A stretch of 64,000 nucleotides of DNA, taken from NCBI RefSeq assembly GCF_000378145.1, contig NZ_KB899282.1, forward strand, positions 124,001-188,000. The letters are read 5' to 3'. Positions 8,520 to 17,577 of this stretch are shown here, piece by piece. The stretch's first letter is position 1. Every line of letters begins with the position of its first letter. A model generated the notes under the pieces. It had not been told where the DNA came from. It ran no database searches and worked only from the letters and a program-made list of their open reading frames with translations. The translations under genes were made by a program, and so were the position numbers. The stretch is from Saccharibacillus kuerlensis DSM 22868 (lineage in GTDB: Bacteria > Bacillota > Bacilli > Paenibacillales > Paenibacillaceae).

Positions 8520-8571
8520 AGAAAAAAGCCCGCTTTTCCCCGGAATATCCGGAAAGAAAAGCGGGCTTTCT
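8520..8571 (-). terminator. Long terminator hairpin after the MATE gene
   Basis: 13-bp stem (8525-8537 with 8557-8569, AAAGCCCGCTTTT) capped by a smaller CCGGA/TCCGG hairpin. A TTTTTT tract follows on the minus strand. The plus strand gives a weaker T tract. Confidence 0.85.
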
Positions 8572-8645
8572 TCTTTAGGGGAGCAGCCGCATTGATCGAC
8601 TTTTCAAGCAAGAGTAATATCGGATCGATTGTCTCCTCTTCAAAC

Positions 8646-10067
8646 TTATGAAGAAGGAGCGGTTTGCGGAAGAAGATTCTCTCCCTGCTCCGGTTCGTCG
8701 TGCTGCACAAGCGAATGCTTTTTCCAAACACGGCTCTTCCAGCGCATATACATGACAGCTACCCGAATCCATTCGTCGACGGCAATTGCAAGCCAAATGC
8801 CCGGCAGTCCCATATTGAACTGGAACACAAGCACATAACCGAGCGGTAGGCTGATGCCAACCATCGAGACGAGACCGACGTAAACAGGGAACTTGGCGTC
8901 GCCAGCTGCGCGCAGCGAACCGATGACGATCATGTTAAACGTACGAGCCGTTTCCAGCACAATACTCAGCACCAGCACCTGAGTCGCCATGCGGATGACC
9001 TCCGCATCATCGGTGAAGATCCCGACCAGCGGATGACGCAGCGCAATCACGACCAGATCGACAATTACCGTAATGACGAGAGCGCGCTTCACGCTGCTCC
9101 ACACCTGATGATAAGCGTCTTCCTTGCGATTCGCACCGACGAGGCGGCCGACAATGATCCCTGTTCCGATTGCTACGGCGATGGCGAACAGATAGATGAA
9201 CATGGAAATGTTCGTTGCATACTGCCTTGCTGCCAGTGCCTGAGCGCCCAGGAACGTCGCGTAGAAGAAAAAGGTCATCTGGCACGATTGATACATAATT
9301 TGCTCCAGAGCGGATGGGATGCCGATCTTGAGAATCTTCATGATATATTCGCGCGACAGATTCAGATAGAACTTGAACTGAATGCGCACTTCCATAACCT
9401 GATACAGCATCCATACCAGGAACACTACCGCGACCGCGCGGCTGATCACCGTTGCCCAGGCAGAACCTTGAACGCCAAGCTGCGGGAAGCCCAAATGACC
9501 GAACACGAGCAGGTAGTTGCCGGCCAGGTTCAAAGCGTTCATGCCCAAGGCGACGAGCATCGTTGCTTTGGTCTGTCCGTAAGTTCGGATTGTCGCGGAC
9601 AGCATGTTGATCAGTGCCTGCAGGAAAATCGCTCCGCCGACAACAGCCAAGTAAGAATTGGCGTACATGAGAATATCGCCTTGCAAATTCAAGAGCCTCA
9701 TCAGATTGTGGCCGCAGAGCAGGAAAATTCCGCTCATCACCAAGCCAAGAATCAGATTGAGCGTAATGGAAAGGCCGGAGATCTTGGCCGCTTCATAATG
9801 ATTTCGAGAACCGATATATTGCGCGATAACGATGGCAGCACCGTTACCGACGACTTCGAGAATCAGGATAGCGATCGAGATCACCTGGTTGGCTGCCCCT
9901 ACAGCTGCTACAGCATCGTCCGACACACCGCTGAGCACAAGGGTATCCACGATTCCCATCAGCATAAACAGAAAAACTTCGAGGAAAATCGGCCAGGTCA
10001 AACGGAACAGATTAAACTCTTTCTCCAGCGGTAATTTAGCCGGAGCCGTACCGTTTTTTGCTTGCAT
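8646..10067 (-). CDS. MATE-family efflux transporter
   Basis: 473 aa polytopic membrane protein with about 12 hydrophobic segments in two homologous halves. Family signs include WPIFLEVFLFMLMGIVDTLV at the N-terminus, AAIVIAQYIGSRN, IGIPSALEQIMYQSCQM at the start of the second half, and GIIVGRLVGANR. MATE proteins export drugs or metabolites using a Na+ or H+ gradient. The C-terminal ~35 residues are hydrophilic. Start supported by AAAGGAGGGTGAAGAG. It appears monocistronic with its own terminator. The substrate is not predictable. Confidence 0.92.
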   Translation of the reverse strand: MQAKNGTAPAKLPLEKEFNLFRLTWPIFLEVFLFMLMGIVDTLVLSGVSDDAVAAVGAANQVISIAILILEVVGNGAAIVIAQYIGSRNHYEAAKISGLSITLNLILGLVMSGIFLLCGHNLMRLLNLQGDILMYANSYLAVVGGAIFLQALINMLSATIRTYGQTKATMLVALGMNALNLAGNYLLVFGHLGFPQLGVQGSAWATVISRAVAVVFLVWMLYQVMEVRIQFKFYLNLSREYIMKILKIGIPSALEQIMYQSCQMTFFFYATFLGAQALAARQYATNISMFIYLFAIAVAIGTGIIVGRLVGANRKEDAYHQVWSSVKRALVITVIVDLVVIALRHPLVGIFTDDAEVIRMATQVLVLSIVLETARTFNMIVIGSLRAAGDAKFPVYVGLVSMVGISLPLGYVLVFQFNMGLPGIWLAIAVDEWIRVAVMYMRWKSRVWKKHSLVQHDEPEQGENLLPQTAPSS

Positions 10068-10207
10068 CTCTTCACCCTCCTTTGATCGTTTGTTTCAAAA
10101 CAAACGTATCTTAGCACGGTGACGATGAAAAATCAGCCCTTTTTGCGAAAATTTCCTGAAAATTATATTTCATCCTGTCAAAGCTTCCTTTTTTGGATAT
10201 TCTGGTC

Positions 10208-11389
10208 CTATATCGGCAGGCTTTGCCGTTCTTCGGCCGGCACTTCAAAATGACCTTCAGCGCGCTTAACCTGATTCCGTCCAGCTTGCTTGGCATCATA
10301 CAGCGCGAGGTCGCAGCACTTGTAGATCCGGTCGAGATCCGAACGATCGTCCGGTACAAAGGTAAGCGCCCCAATACTCAGCGTATACGCACCCTCCACA
10401 GCCGCCCGTATGCGTTCGGCTTTCAAGGTGGATTCTGCGACGGAAAGTCCGGGAATCAGAACCGCAAACTCGTCTCCGCCGTAGCGTCCGAACAAATCTT
10501 CCGGCTCCAACTGACGGGAAACGATTTGGCTCATCTCCTTCAGCACCCGGTCGCCGACATCATGTCCATGAGTATCGTTGATTCCCTTGAATCCATCAAT
10601 ATCGAACAGCAAAAAAGAAACGGGCGTTTTTCGCTTGGCGCAGCGACTGAGCATAACGTCCGCTTTTTTCAAAAATGTACGACGATTCCAAATTTGCGTC
10701 AGATCATCAACGCTCGCCAAATAAACCAACTCCTCATCGGCTTTCTGCTTGGCGAGCAGAACAAAGCCCGTATTGCCAAGGATCATCGTCAAATAAGCCG
10801 AGATTGAGAAGAGGTCGTGAGCGACCGGTGCCGACAGCAGAGCGGGCGCGCCCTGCCCAAGCAGCGATGAACCGGTACGAACCAGCATGGCACCGGCAAC
10901 AAAGGTATACAAGATGCCCATTAATCTGCGCAGCGCCGTTCCGCCGGACTTCTTCCGGAGCAGGCGAAGTGCCGGCGGAATAATCAGCAGTGCCGAAAAG
11001 AAAGAAGCTGCGGCAATCCGAAGCACTTCAATATTATGAAAAAAGAGAATGCCGTTAAAAATCAGAATAGCCGCGGATGTAACGCCGATATAGATTCGTG
11101 CCGTTCGCCAGGAGAGCGAACTTTGCAGATTGAGCAGCGCGACCGCTTCAAAAGCCGTTCCGATAAACATAAGCGTATTCGACAGCGAAATGATCGCTGA
11201 GCTGTCCGTATTGATCCGCAGCAGCATGACCGTCCAAGCAGCCGCCTGGATCAGCTTCGCGGTAAAAAATAGAGAAACCGACCTTTCCTTACTTTCACTG
11301 CGGCGATAAGCGCTCAGCAGAATAACCGTAAACACATGACCGCAGATCAACGAAATGTATACCGTCTGCGGATCGAGATGAAAACTCAT
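10208..11389 (-). CDS. Membrane-bound GGDEF diguanylate cyclase
   Basis: 393 aa. Residues 1-~215 are six to seven hydrophobic segments forming a membrane sensor region. Residues ~225-385 are a GGDEF domain with intact metal and nucleotide motifs (FDIDGFKGINDTHGHDVGD, GRYGGDEFAVLIPG, DLALYDAKQAGRNQVK). It should make c-di-GMP from GTP at the membrane. The inhibitory I-site RxxD is absent, the equivalent position reading EPED. No EAL domain. The start lies 22 bp after the GNAT gene on the same strand, so the two are probably co-transcribed. Confidence 0.9.
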   Translation of the reverse strand: MSFHLDPQTVYISLICGHVFTVILLSAYRRSESKERSVSLFFTAKLIQAAAWTVMLLRINTDSSAIISLSNTLMFIGTAFEAVALLNLQSSLSWRTARIYIGVTSAAILIFNGILFFHNIEVLRIAAASFFSALLIIPPALRLLRKKSGGTALRRLMGILYTFVAGAMLVRTGSSLLGQGAPALLSAPVAHDLFSISAYLTMILGNTGFVLLAKQKADEELVYLASVDDLTQIWNRRTFLKKADVMLSRCAKRKTPVSFLLFDIDGFKGINDTHGHDVGDRVLKEMSQIVSRQLEPEDLFGRYGGDEFAVLIPGLSVAESTLKAERIRAAVEGAYTLSIGALTFVPDDRSDLDRIYKCCDLALYDAKQAGRNQVKRAEGHFEVPAEERQSLPI

Positions 11390-11411
11390 AGTGTTTGTCT
11401 CACTCTTCCCT

Positions 11412-11933
11412 TCAGATCGTCAGCCGGCTGATATCCGGCCAGCCCAAAGCAATCTCCGTAAACGTTTCTTCTCCAATACGAATTTCTTTGCGCTCAAGCT
11501 CGACTGCACCCAAACGGACATAAAAATGAACTGCAGGATTTTGCTCAAGCACCCAGACCATCAGCGAGCGATAGCCCCGACGCTGCAGTTCTCCGATCAT
11601 TTTACGGAACATTTCACGGCCGATTCCTTTGCGCTGCTCACTCTGCAGCAGATAAACGGCGTACAGCTCGGCCTCATTCAAGCGCCCGGTTTCCCGGCTC
11701 TCTCCAAAATCGAGAAACCCGCAAATTTGGCCCCGTTCGTTCTCCGCAACCATCACACCTTCGTCACGGTCCGGTTCCATCAGCCGCTTCTCCCAACGGT
11801 TCCAGCGTTCCCCGACAGATAGTGTATTCAGATAAGTGTCTGAAACGATTCCTTTATACGTTGTCTTCCAGCTGTCCACATGCACCTGCGCGATGCCCGC
11901 AGCATCCTCCGGTTTAGCGAATCGTATTCTCAT
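11412..11933 (-). CDS. GNAT-family N-acetyltransferase
   Basis: 173 aa. N-terminal MRIRFAKPEDAAGIAQVHVDSW and the acetyl-CoA pyrophosphate loop region (VYLLQSEQRKGIGREMFRKM, ~95-115) followed by NPAVHFYVRLGAVE are standard GNAT features. A GTG three codons upstream overlaps the GAGGAG ribosome-binding site, so ATG 11933 is chosen. Acceptor substrate unknown. Probably an operon with the GGDEF gene. Confidence 0.88.
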   Translation of the reverse strand: MRIRFAKPEDAAGIAQVHVDSWKTTYKGIVSDTYLNTLSVGERWNRWEKRLMEPDRDEGVMVAENERGQICGFLDFGESRETGRLNEAELYAVYLLQSEQRKGIGREMFRKMIGELQRRGYRSLMVWVLEQNPAVHFYVRLGAVELERKEIRIGEETFTEIALGWPDISRLTI

Positions 11934-12134
11934 CAAGATCACTCCTCTGAAGAAATTCGGGCAGTGCGGATGCTTCTGTCCTGTTAGGTTATCCGCTTTT
12001 GGGATCGGGTGTACGCTGCCTAATTGCTTATTTGTATATGGATGGTATAGGATTCGTCGCCCGCTGTAAAATTCCTGCCTATGCAGAGCAAGTTATTCCC
12101 ATTCGTTTCTTTCCCCAATTTCTTACCGTTTGAT

Positions 12135-12166
12135 TGACAAAAAGCCGCTCATAAAGAGCGGCTTTT
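12135..12166 (-). terminator. Terminator after glgP
   Basis: 11-bp perfect stem AAAAGCCGCTC / GAGCGGCTTTT (12140-12150, 12156-12166) with an ATAAA loop and a T tract on the minus strand, 43 bp past the glgP stop. Also usable on the plus strand. Confidence 0.85.
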
Positions 12167-12208
12167 CAATACTCATTTACAGATGGCTTATTTTTTTCAA
12201 TTCAGCAC

Positions 12209-14668
12209 TTATTGACCTTTATAAATGCCGGAACGACTGCCGGCACCCGCAGGCTTGATACCCCAGATTTCCGATGCATATTCATTAATTGTACGGTCGC
12301 CCGCAAAACGTCCGGAATGCGCAATATTGACGATCGATTTCTCCAACCATTTTTTCGAATCGCGATAATCCATACCGATCTGATTCTGTGTTTCCACATA
12401 ACTTGCGAAATCACGCAGAACGAAATATTCGTCGTTATGACTGAGCAGCGAATGATAGATTGGATCGAAGGTCTGACCATTCTGACAGAACGGGCCAGGC
12501 TGAACCAGCTGATCAAGCACTTTTTTCACACGTTCGTCGCTGTTGTAAATGGCTTGGGCAGAGTAACCGCCGTCACGATAGTACTTCTCTACATCTTCGA
12601 CGCGCAGTCCGAAGAGATACATACCCTCGTCACCGAGCGACTCGTACATCTCCACGTTTGCGCCGTCGAGCGTACCGATCGTCAGTGCACCGTTCATCAT
12701 CAGCTTCATATTGCCTGTACCCGATGCTTCTTTGCCAGCTGTCGAGATCTGTTCGCTGAGATCGGAAGCCGGGATGATTTTCTCTGCCAACGAGACCGAG
12801 TAATTTTCCAGGAAAAATACTTTGAGCAGATCTTTGGTGTCTGGATCATTATTGACCGTGTTGGCAATATTGTTGATCAGTTTGATGATCTGCTTCGCCA
12901 TGTAATAGCCCGGAGCCGCTTTTGCACCGAAAATGAACGTGCGCGGCGTGATCTCAAGCGATGGATTCTCCTTGATCCGGTTGTACAGATCCATAATGTG
13001 CAGAGCATTCAGCAATTGACGCTTGTAAGCGTGAAGACGCTTGATCTGTACATCGAAGATCGAATTTGTATCAACCGATACTCCATGCTTTTTATAAATA
13101 TAGGAAGCGAGACGCTCCTTGTTCTTGCGCTTAACGCTGTAAATCTTCTGTTGGACAACGGCGTCGTCAGCATACTTTAACAGTTCGGTAAGCTGCTGCG
13201 GCTGTGTTTTCCATTCCGAACCAATTGCCTCTTCGATCACATCGGCCAGTTCCGGATTGGCATGCATCAGCCAGCGGCGGTGCGTAATGCCGTTTGTTTT
13301 GTTGTTGAAGCGCTCGGGATACAATTCGTAGAAGTCTTTCATTTCCCGTTTTTTCAAAATATCCGTATGCAGCGCAGCTACGCCATTGACACTGTGGCTG
13401 CCGTAAATAGCCAGGTGCGCCATTTTGACGAAGCCGCTTTCGATGATTGCCATCCGCGATACGCGGTCTTGGTCATCCGGGTACTCCTCCAGCAGCATCG
13501 CACAGAAACGTTTGTTCAGTTCTTCGATAATCATATGAACACGCGGCAGCAGCTCACGGACCATCTGCTCCGGCCACGTTTCGAGAGCTTCGCTAAGAAT
13601 CGTGTGGTTAGTGTAGGACACGGTACGCGTCACGATGCTCCAAGCCTCATCCCAACCAAACCCTTTTTCGTCCATCAGAACGCGCATCAATTCAGGAATG
13701 ACCAGTGTCGGATGCGTATCGTTGATATGAATCGCTACTTTCTCGGCCAGACGGTCATAAGGCAGACGCAGTTTGTCAAACGTCCGCAGCACGCTGTGCA
13801 CGCCAGCGGAGCATAGGAAGTATTCCTGCTTCAAACGCAGCAGCTTACCTTCGTACTGGGAGTCATCCGGATAAAGGAATTCGGATACCGTCTCGACCGA
13901 ACGTTTGTAGTCGAGGAAGTTGTAATAGCTGCCTCCAGGACCGCCGAAGCCTTTCGAAGGATCGGCAGCCGATTCCGCGCTCCACAGACGGAGTGTGTTG
14001 ACGGACGCATTCTCATAGCCGACAACCGGAACGTCATAAGGCACGGCCCAGACGTTCTCGCCGTTTTTCGTCTCGTAGACGAGACGGCCGTTCTCTTCTT
14101 TCGCTTCTACATGGCCCCAAAATTGAACATTTACTTTTTTGTCGCCGCGACGAACTTCCCAGACGTTGCCTTTTTGCAGCCAGTAGTCCGGCAGTTCCAC
14201 CTGGTGTCCATCGATAATTTTCTGCTCAAACAGTCCGTATTTGTACCGGATACCGTTGCCGTGACCGGCATAACCCAGGGAAGCGAGCGAATCGAGGAAG
14301 CAGGCAGCCAATCGTCCAAGACCTCCATTGCCGAGACCGGCATCCGCTTCGTACTCTTCAATGTCTTCCAGATCCCAGCCCAACTCGCCAAGTCCTTCAC
14401 GTACCATTTCCAGTACACCCAGGTTCAGCAGGTTGTTACCAAGCAGTCGTCCCATCAAGAATTCCATGGAGAAATAATAGACCTGACGCTCGCTTTGTTC
14501 AATATAAGCGCGATTGGTTGCCGCCCAATCCTGGCCGATCCGTTCACGAATCATACTGCCCAGCGCTGCATATACATCATCTTCGGTTACTTCATGCACT
14601 TGGCGGCCGGTCTTGCCAACCAACCTCTGCTTGAATTCCCGTTTAAAGTTCTCTTTATTGTTAAACAT
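12209..14668 (-). CDS. glgP: Glycogen/starch/alpha-glucan phosphorylase
   Basis: 819 aa, normal length for GT35 phosphorylases. It releases glucose-1-phosphate from the non-reducing ends of alpha-1,4-glucan in the cytoplasm. Motifs include FSMEFLMGRLLGNNLLNLG, DAGLGNGGLGRLAACFLDSL, THPTLVIPELMRVLMDE, VQIKRLHAYKRQLLN and the pyridoxal-phosphate lysine in ASGTGNMKLMMNGALTIG (~residue 654). The frame is open 14 codons further from a TTG, but ATG 14668 follows AAAGGGG with good spacing and matches the family N-terminus. It is downstream of glgD and glgC on the same strand but separated by ~300 bp with a hairpin. Confidence 0.96.
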   Translation of the reverse strand: MFNNKENFKREFKQRLVGKTGRQVHEVTEDDVYAALGSMIRERIGQDWAATNRAYIEQSERQVYYFSMEFLMGRLLGNNLLNLGVLEMVREGLGELGWDLEDIEEYEADAGLGNGGLGRLAACFLDSLASLGYAGHGNGIRYKYGLFEQKIIDGHQVELPDYWLQKGNVWEVRRGDKKVNVQFWGHVEAKEENGRLVYETKNGENVWAVPYDVPVVGYENASVNTLRLWSAESAADPSKGFGGPGGSYYNFLDYKRSVETVSEFLYPDDSQYEGKLLRLKQEYFLCSAGVHSVLRTFDKLRLPYDRLAEKVAIHINDTHPTLVIPELMRVLMDEKGFGWDEAWSIVTRTVSYTNHTILSEALETWPEQMVRELLPRVHMIIEELNKRFCAMLLEEYPDDQDRVSRMAIIESGFVKMAHLAIYGSHSVNGVAALHTDILKKREMKDFYELYPERFNNKTNGITHRRWLMHANPELADVIEEAIGSEWKTQPQQLTELLKYADDAVVQQKIYSVKRKNKERLASYIYKKHGVSVDTNSIFDVQIKRLHAYKRQLLNALHIMDLYNRIKENPSLEITPRTFIFGAKAAPGYYMAKQIIKLINNIANTVNNDPDTKDLLKVFFLENYSVSLAEKIIPASDLSEQISTAGKEASGTGNMKLMMNGALTIGTLDGANVEMYESLGDEGMYLFGLRVEDVEKYYRDGGYSAQAIYNSDERVKKVLDQLVQPGPFCQNGQTFDPIYHSLLSHNDEYFVLRDFASYVETQNQIGMDYRDSKKWLEKSIVNIAHSGRFAGDRTINEYASEIWGIKPAGAGSRSGIYKGQ

Positions 14669-14969
14669 GGGTGGAACCCCTTTCCCGTTTCGCCGAAACC
14701 GTTCTTGCAACCTTGGACTCGCCGGAGGTTACTGCGTACGATGCGGCGGCGGACGAATGAATAAATTATGATTTGGATTTAAAACGACTCAGCCGTCAAC
14801 ATTATGGTTAGCTCTTATATTTAGATACAAAAAGGTCTTCCACAACCTGGTTCCGAAAGGAACCGGGTCTAGAAGACCTGTGGTTTCGTTTATATATCGG
14901 TAAATTGGCCGGATTTTTTAGAGCTGGGTGAATTGCCGGCCAATCCCGAAATTTGTTAATGATATCCTG
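14669..14969. other. glgP-glgD intergenic region
   Basis: Non-coding 300 bp. It holds the glgD terminator hairpin near 14833-14879 and should contain the glgP promoter on the minus strand. No other clear element. Confidence 0.5.
14826..14879 (-). terminator. Two-level hairpin terminator after glgD
   Basis: The outer stem AGGTCTTC/GAAGACCT (14833-14840, 14872-14879) encloses an inner 10-bp stem around GGTTCC-GAAA-GGAACC (14849-14864). On the minus strand a TTTTT run follows the outer stem. A competing pairing CCACA (14840-14844) with TGTGG (14879-14883) is possible, so it could act as an attenuator in front of glgP. Confidence 0.65.
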
Positions 14970-16073
14970 CTAGATGATGCTTCGTTTCGCGATAACAAAT
15001 GGTCTGCGGGCATCGCCTATCAAAGTGCGATTTGCAGTCAGCTGAACGTCTTTGTCCAGAATGACGTTCTCTATGATTGCCCCCGCTTCGATCACGCATT
15101 TCTGCATAATAATCGAGTTGATGATTTTTGCACCCTTTTCCACTTTTACGCCGCGGAACAGAATGCTACCTTCGACTTCGCCGGCGATCCGGCAGCCGTT
15201 AGCGACGAGGGAGTTGCGTACGTCAGCACCTTCGAGATACTTGGTCGGTGCTTCATACTTAATTTTGGTCTGCACCGGCATATCTTTCGAGAACAGCTGA
15301 TTATATTTTTCCTGATCCAGCAGCTCAAGGCTGTTTTTGTAGTAGCTTTCGACCGAGTTGATTACCGCATGGTAACCTTTATACTCGTAAGCCGCAATCT
15401 TCAGCCCGTTTGGATTTTTCATAATCGCGTCGCGGAAGAAGTAGCTGTCTCCATGCGCGATGCAGTACTCCATCTGCTGCATATACAAATCTTTCTCCAT
15501 AACGAAAATCTCGATATAGACATTGTGATGGCCCTTCTCATTATGAATGCCGGTCACAAAGCCGTCTTCGCCAACGTCGACCCGGAAGCACGGATCATGT
15601 TCCGCTGCCGGAAGATCGATATGCTTGTACACTACTGTCACATCCGCGCCCGATTCCTTGTGATAAGTCGCCAGATCGCAGAAGTCCACTTTGGACAAAT
15701 GCTGACTGCCTGAGTGAACGACGTATTCTCCGGTACTACGATTGAAGAAGTCGCGGTTGTTATGCATATGCTGCAGATCTCCTGCCGAGATGTCGGTCGG
15801 GTCGTTCCAGTCCGGAGGCAGAACGAACAATCCGCCCCGCTTGCGGTCAAGATCCCATGGACGGCCTTCTCCCAAGTGATCGAGCAGCGACCGATATTTG
15901 CGTCGTACGAACAGCGCAATATCTTGTACGCCTGCGCTCATCATGTTGGACAATGCAAAATCGATCAGTCGGTAGCGTCCCGCAAAGGGAACGGCCGCGC
16001 CTGCGCGGAAGTACGTCAGTTCGTTTAACTGGTCCAGCTCGTGGTCTAAATTGATTACACCCATGAGTTTCAT
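14970..16073 (-). CDS. glgD: Glucose-1-phosphate adenylyltransferase subunit GlgD
   Basis: 367 aa, colinear with Firmicute GlgD, the non-catalytic or regulatory partner of GlgC. The nucleotidyltransferase-like N-terminal half has PFAGRYRLIDFALSNMMSAG but lacks the full glycine-rich GGxGxRL loop (NELTYFRAGAAVPFAGRYR instead). The C-terminal ~100 residues form left-handed beta-helix repeats (SLVANGCRIAGEVEGS, KGAKIINSIIMQKCVIEAG). The GlgC-GlgD heteromer makes ADP-glucose for glycogen synthesis. The ATG is preceded by a GGTGG-type site. It is downstream of glgC, separated by ~360 bp of structured repeats. Confidence 0.94.
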   Translation of the reverse strand: MKLMGVINLDHELDQLNELTYFRAGAAVPFAGRYRLIDFALSNMMSAGVQDIALFVRRKYRSLLDHLGEGRPWDLDRKRGGLFVLPPDWNDPTDISAGDLQHMHNNRDFFNRSTGEYVVHSGSQHLSKVDFCDLATYHKESGADVTVVYKHIDLPAAEHDPCFRVDVGEDGFVTGIHNEKGHHNVYIEIFVMEKDLYMQQMEYCIAHGDSYFFRDAIMKNPNGLKIAAYEYKGYHAVINSVESYYKNSLELLDQEKYNQLFSKDMPVQTKIKYEAPTKYLEGADVRNSLVANGCRIAGEVEGSILFRGVKVEKGAKIINSIIMQKCVIEAGAIIENVILDKDVQLTANRTLIGDARRPFVIAKRSII

Positions 16074-16151
16074 GGTTCCACCGTCCCTTTTCTGCTGTCT
16101 TTAATTTGCGTTCTTAAAAATTCCTATTCGTTAGAGAAACTTGAAAGCTGC

Positions 16152-16250
16152 GGGAGAAATTCGTTCAAGCCGCTGTCTCACCCGGAAAGTGGAATGAATC
16201 CAAAAAGGAATCTTTCCGGGTTCAAAGGCGTCTTTCACTGAATTTCTCCC
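16152..16250 (-). other. Nested inverted-repeat element in the glgD leader
   Basis: The outer arms GGGAGAAATTC (16152-16162) and GAATTTCTCCC (16240-16250) pair over 11 bp. Inner arms ACCCGGAAAG (16180-16189) and CTTTCCGGGT (16212-16221) pair over 10 bp. The ~100-nt element lies 79 bp upstream of the glgD start and would be transcribed in its leader. It matches no riboswitch class I recognise, and no T tract marks it as a terminator. A regulatory leader is an inference. Confidence 0.45.
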
Positions 16251-16328
16251 TCCGCTTATGGCTTCACAAGAAAATCGGAGTTTTTTTAAAAACTCAAATA
16301 TTTCATTTCCTGAGTTTGTATGATGAGG

Positions 16329-16456
16329 AAGGCGTATCGCCGTTTACGGCGAACAGCCTCGCCTCTGACCTTTAGTTGGTCAGTAAGGCGTATCGCCGTT
16401 TCGGCGAACAGCCTCGCCTCTGATTTCTACGTAATCAGTAAGGCGTATCGCCGTTT
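16329..16456. repeat. Tandem structured repeat (56 + 55 + 17 bp) overlapping the glgC 3' end
   Basis: Unit 1 (16329-16384) and unit 2 (16385-16439) share AAGGCGTATCGCCGTTT, CGGCGAACAGCCTCGCCTCTGA and a terminal hairpin. A third partial unit (16440-16456) runs into glgC and encodes its last residues. Each full unit can fold into a CGCCG/CGGCG hairpin enclosed by GGCG/CGCC and a second hairpin. That second stem is CTGACC/GGTCAG in unit 1 but CTGATT/AATCAG in unit 2, so both arms changed together. The glgC stop codon lies in the second hairpin of unit 2. Confidence 0.85.
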
Positions 16457-17577
16457 ATCAATAAGATTTCGCTATCGTCTTCGCGGTCGGCGCCGATCAC
16501 AGTTCCGTCAGGAATCACTTTCCCTTGATCTACGATAGCCCGGTGGATGCGCACGTTGCGACCGATCTTCACTTCGGGCATAATGACCGATTCCGTGATT
16601 ACACTGCCTTCGCCGACTTCAACGCCGTAGAACAGCACGGAGCGGTCGATTTCGCCGCGCACGGTACATCCTTCGTTAACGATGCAGTTTTTGAGCTTGG
16701 CATCCGGAGAAATGTACTGGGCAGGCTCGTTCGGGTTCCGCGTATAGATGCGCCATTCCGGATCGTTCAGATTAAGGTCCGGATCATCGTTCAGCAGGTC
16801 CATGTTGGCTTCCCACAGGCTTGGGATTGTACCTACATCGCGCCAGTAGCCTTCGAAAGGATACGCATACAACGACAGGCCGTCAGCCAGCATCTTCGGT
16901 ACAACGTCCTTGCCGAAATCGTGCGACGATTCGGTATCCGGCTTGTCGATGTCTTCTACCAGGTATTTGCGCAGCACGTCCCATTTGAAGATATAGACGC
17001 CCATTGATGCCAACGTGCTCTTGGGCTGCTTCGGCTTCTCGTCGAACTCATAGATGCGGAGATCGTCATGAGTATTGATCATGCCAAAGCTCGGCGCTTC
17101 TTCAAGCTTCACGTTAATGACAGAGATAGAGCAGTCTGCATTTTTTTCTTTATGATAATCAAGCAGTTTGGTGTAATCCATTTTATACACGTGGTCGCCG
17201 GACAGCACCAGCAGGTGCTCGGGATCATATTGATCGATGAATTTGAGATTTCGCGAAATGGCATCGGCCGTGCCTCGGTACCAACTGCTTCCATTTTCCC
17301 GTTCATGCGGTGGCAAAACAAACACGCCGCCGTTTTTACGGTCCATATCCCAATCGCTTCCGACACCTATGTAAGAATGCAGTACGAGCGGCTCGTACTG
17401 AGTCAGCACGCCTACAGTGTCGATACCCGAATTGGTACAGTTGCTGAGCGGGAAGTCGATAATGCGATATGTTCCTCCAAAATAAACGGCAGGTTTGGCC
17501 AAAGATTTCGTCAGCCCTTTAAGTCTCTTTCCCTGTCCGCCGGCAAGCAGCATGGCGATCATTTCTTTTTTCTTCAT
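16435..17577 (-). CDS. glgC: Glucose-1-phosphate adenylyltransferase
   Basis: 380 aa. It makes ADP-glucose from ATP and glucose-1-phosphate, the committed step of bacterial glycogen synthesis. The pyrophosphorylase signature is [20 protein letters not shown]. Other family motifs are [37 protein letters not shown], the substrate-binding FDEKP, and [20 protein letters not shown]. The C-terminal third is a beta-helix ([19 protein letters not shown]). CGAGGAGG supports the start. The last six residues (NGDTPY) are encoded within a repeat unit that continues as a tandem array past the stop, so the C-terminus may have been reshaped by repeat insertion. No glgA or glgB is in the window. Confidence 0.96.
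   Translation of the reverse strand: MKKKEMIAMLLAGGQGKRLKGLTKSLAKPAVYFGGTYRIIDFPLSNCTNSGIDTVGVLTQYEPLVLHSYIGVGSDWDMDRKNGGVFVLPPHERENGSSWYRGTADAISRNLKFIDQYDPEHLLVLSGDHVYKMDYTKLLDYHKEKNADCSISVINVKLEEAPSFGMINTHDDLRIYEFDEKPKQPKSTLASMGVYIFKWDVLRKYLVEDIDKPDTESSHDFGKDVVPKMLADGLSLYAYPFEGYWRDVGTIPSLWEANMDLLNDDPDLNLNDPEWRIYTRNPNEPAQYISPDAKLKNCIVNEGCTVRGEIDRSVLFYGVEVGEGSVITESVIMPEVKIGRNVRIHRAIVDQGKVIPDGTVIGADREDDSEILLINGDTPY

Noticed and set aside
9033-10034. Long open frame antisense to the MATE gene
   Set aside because: Composition and codon pattern are those of the reverse frame of a membrane protein gene, no ribosome-binding site and no recognisable domain. The MATE gene explains the region.
16329-16456. 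CRISPR or insertion-sequence end
   Set aside because: Units are directly contiguous with no spacers, no transposase, and the array shows internal RNA-like folding.
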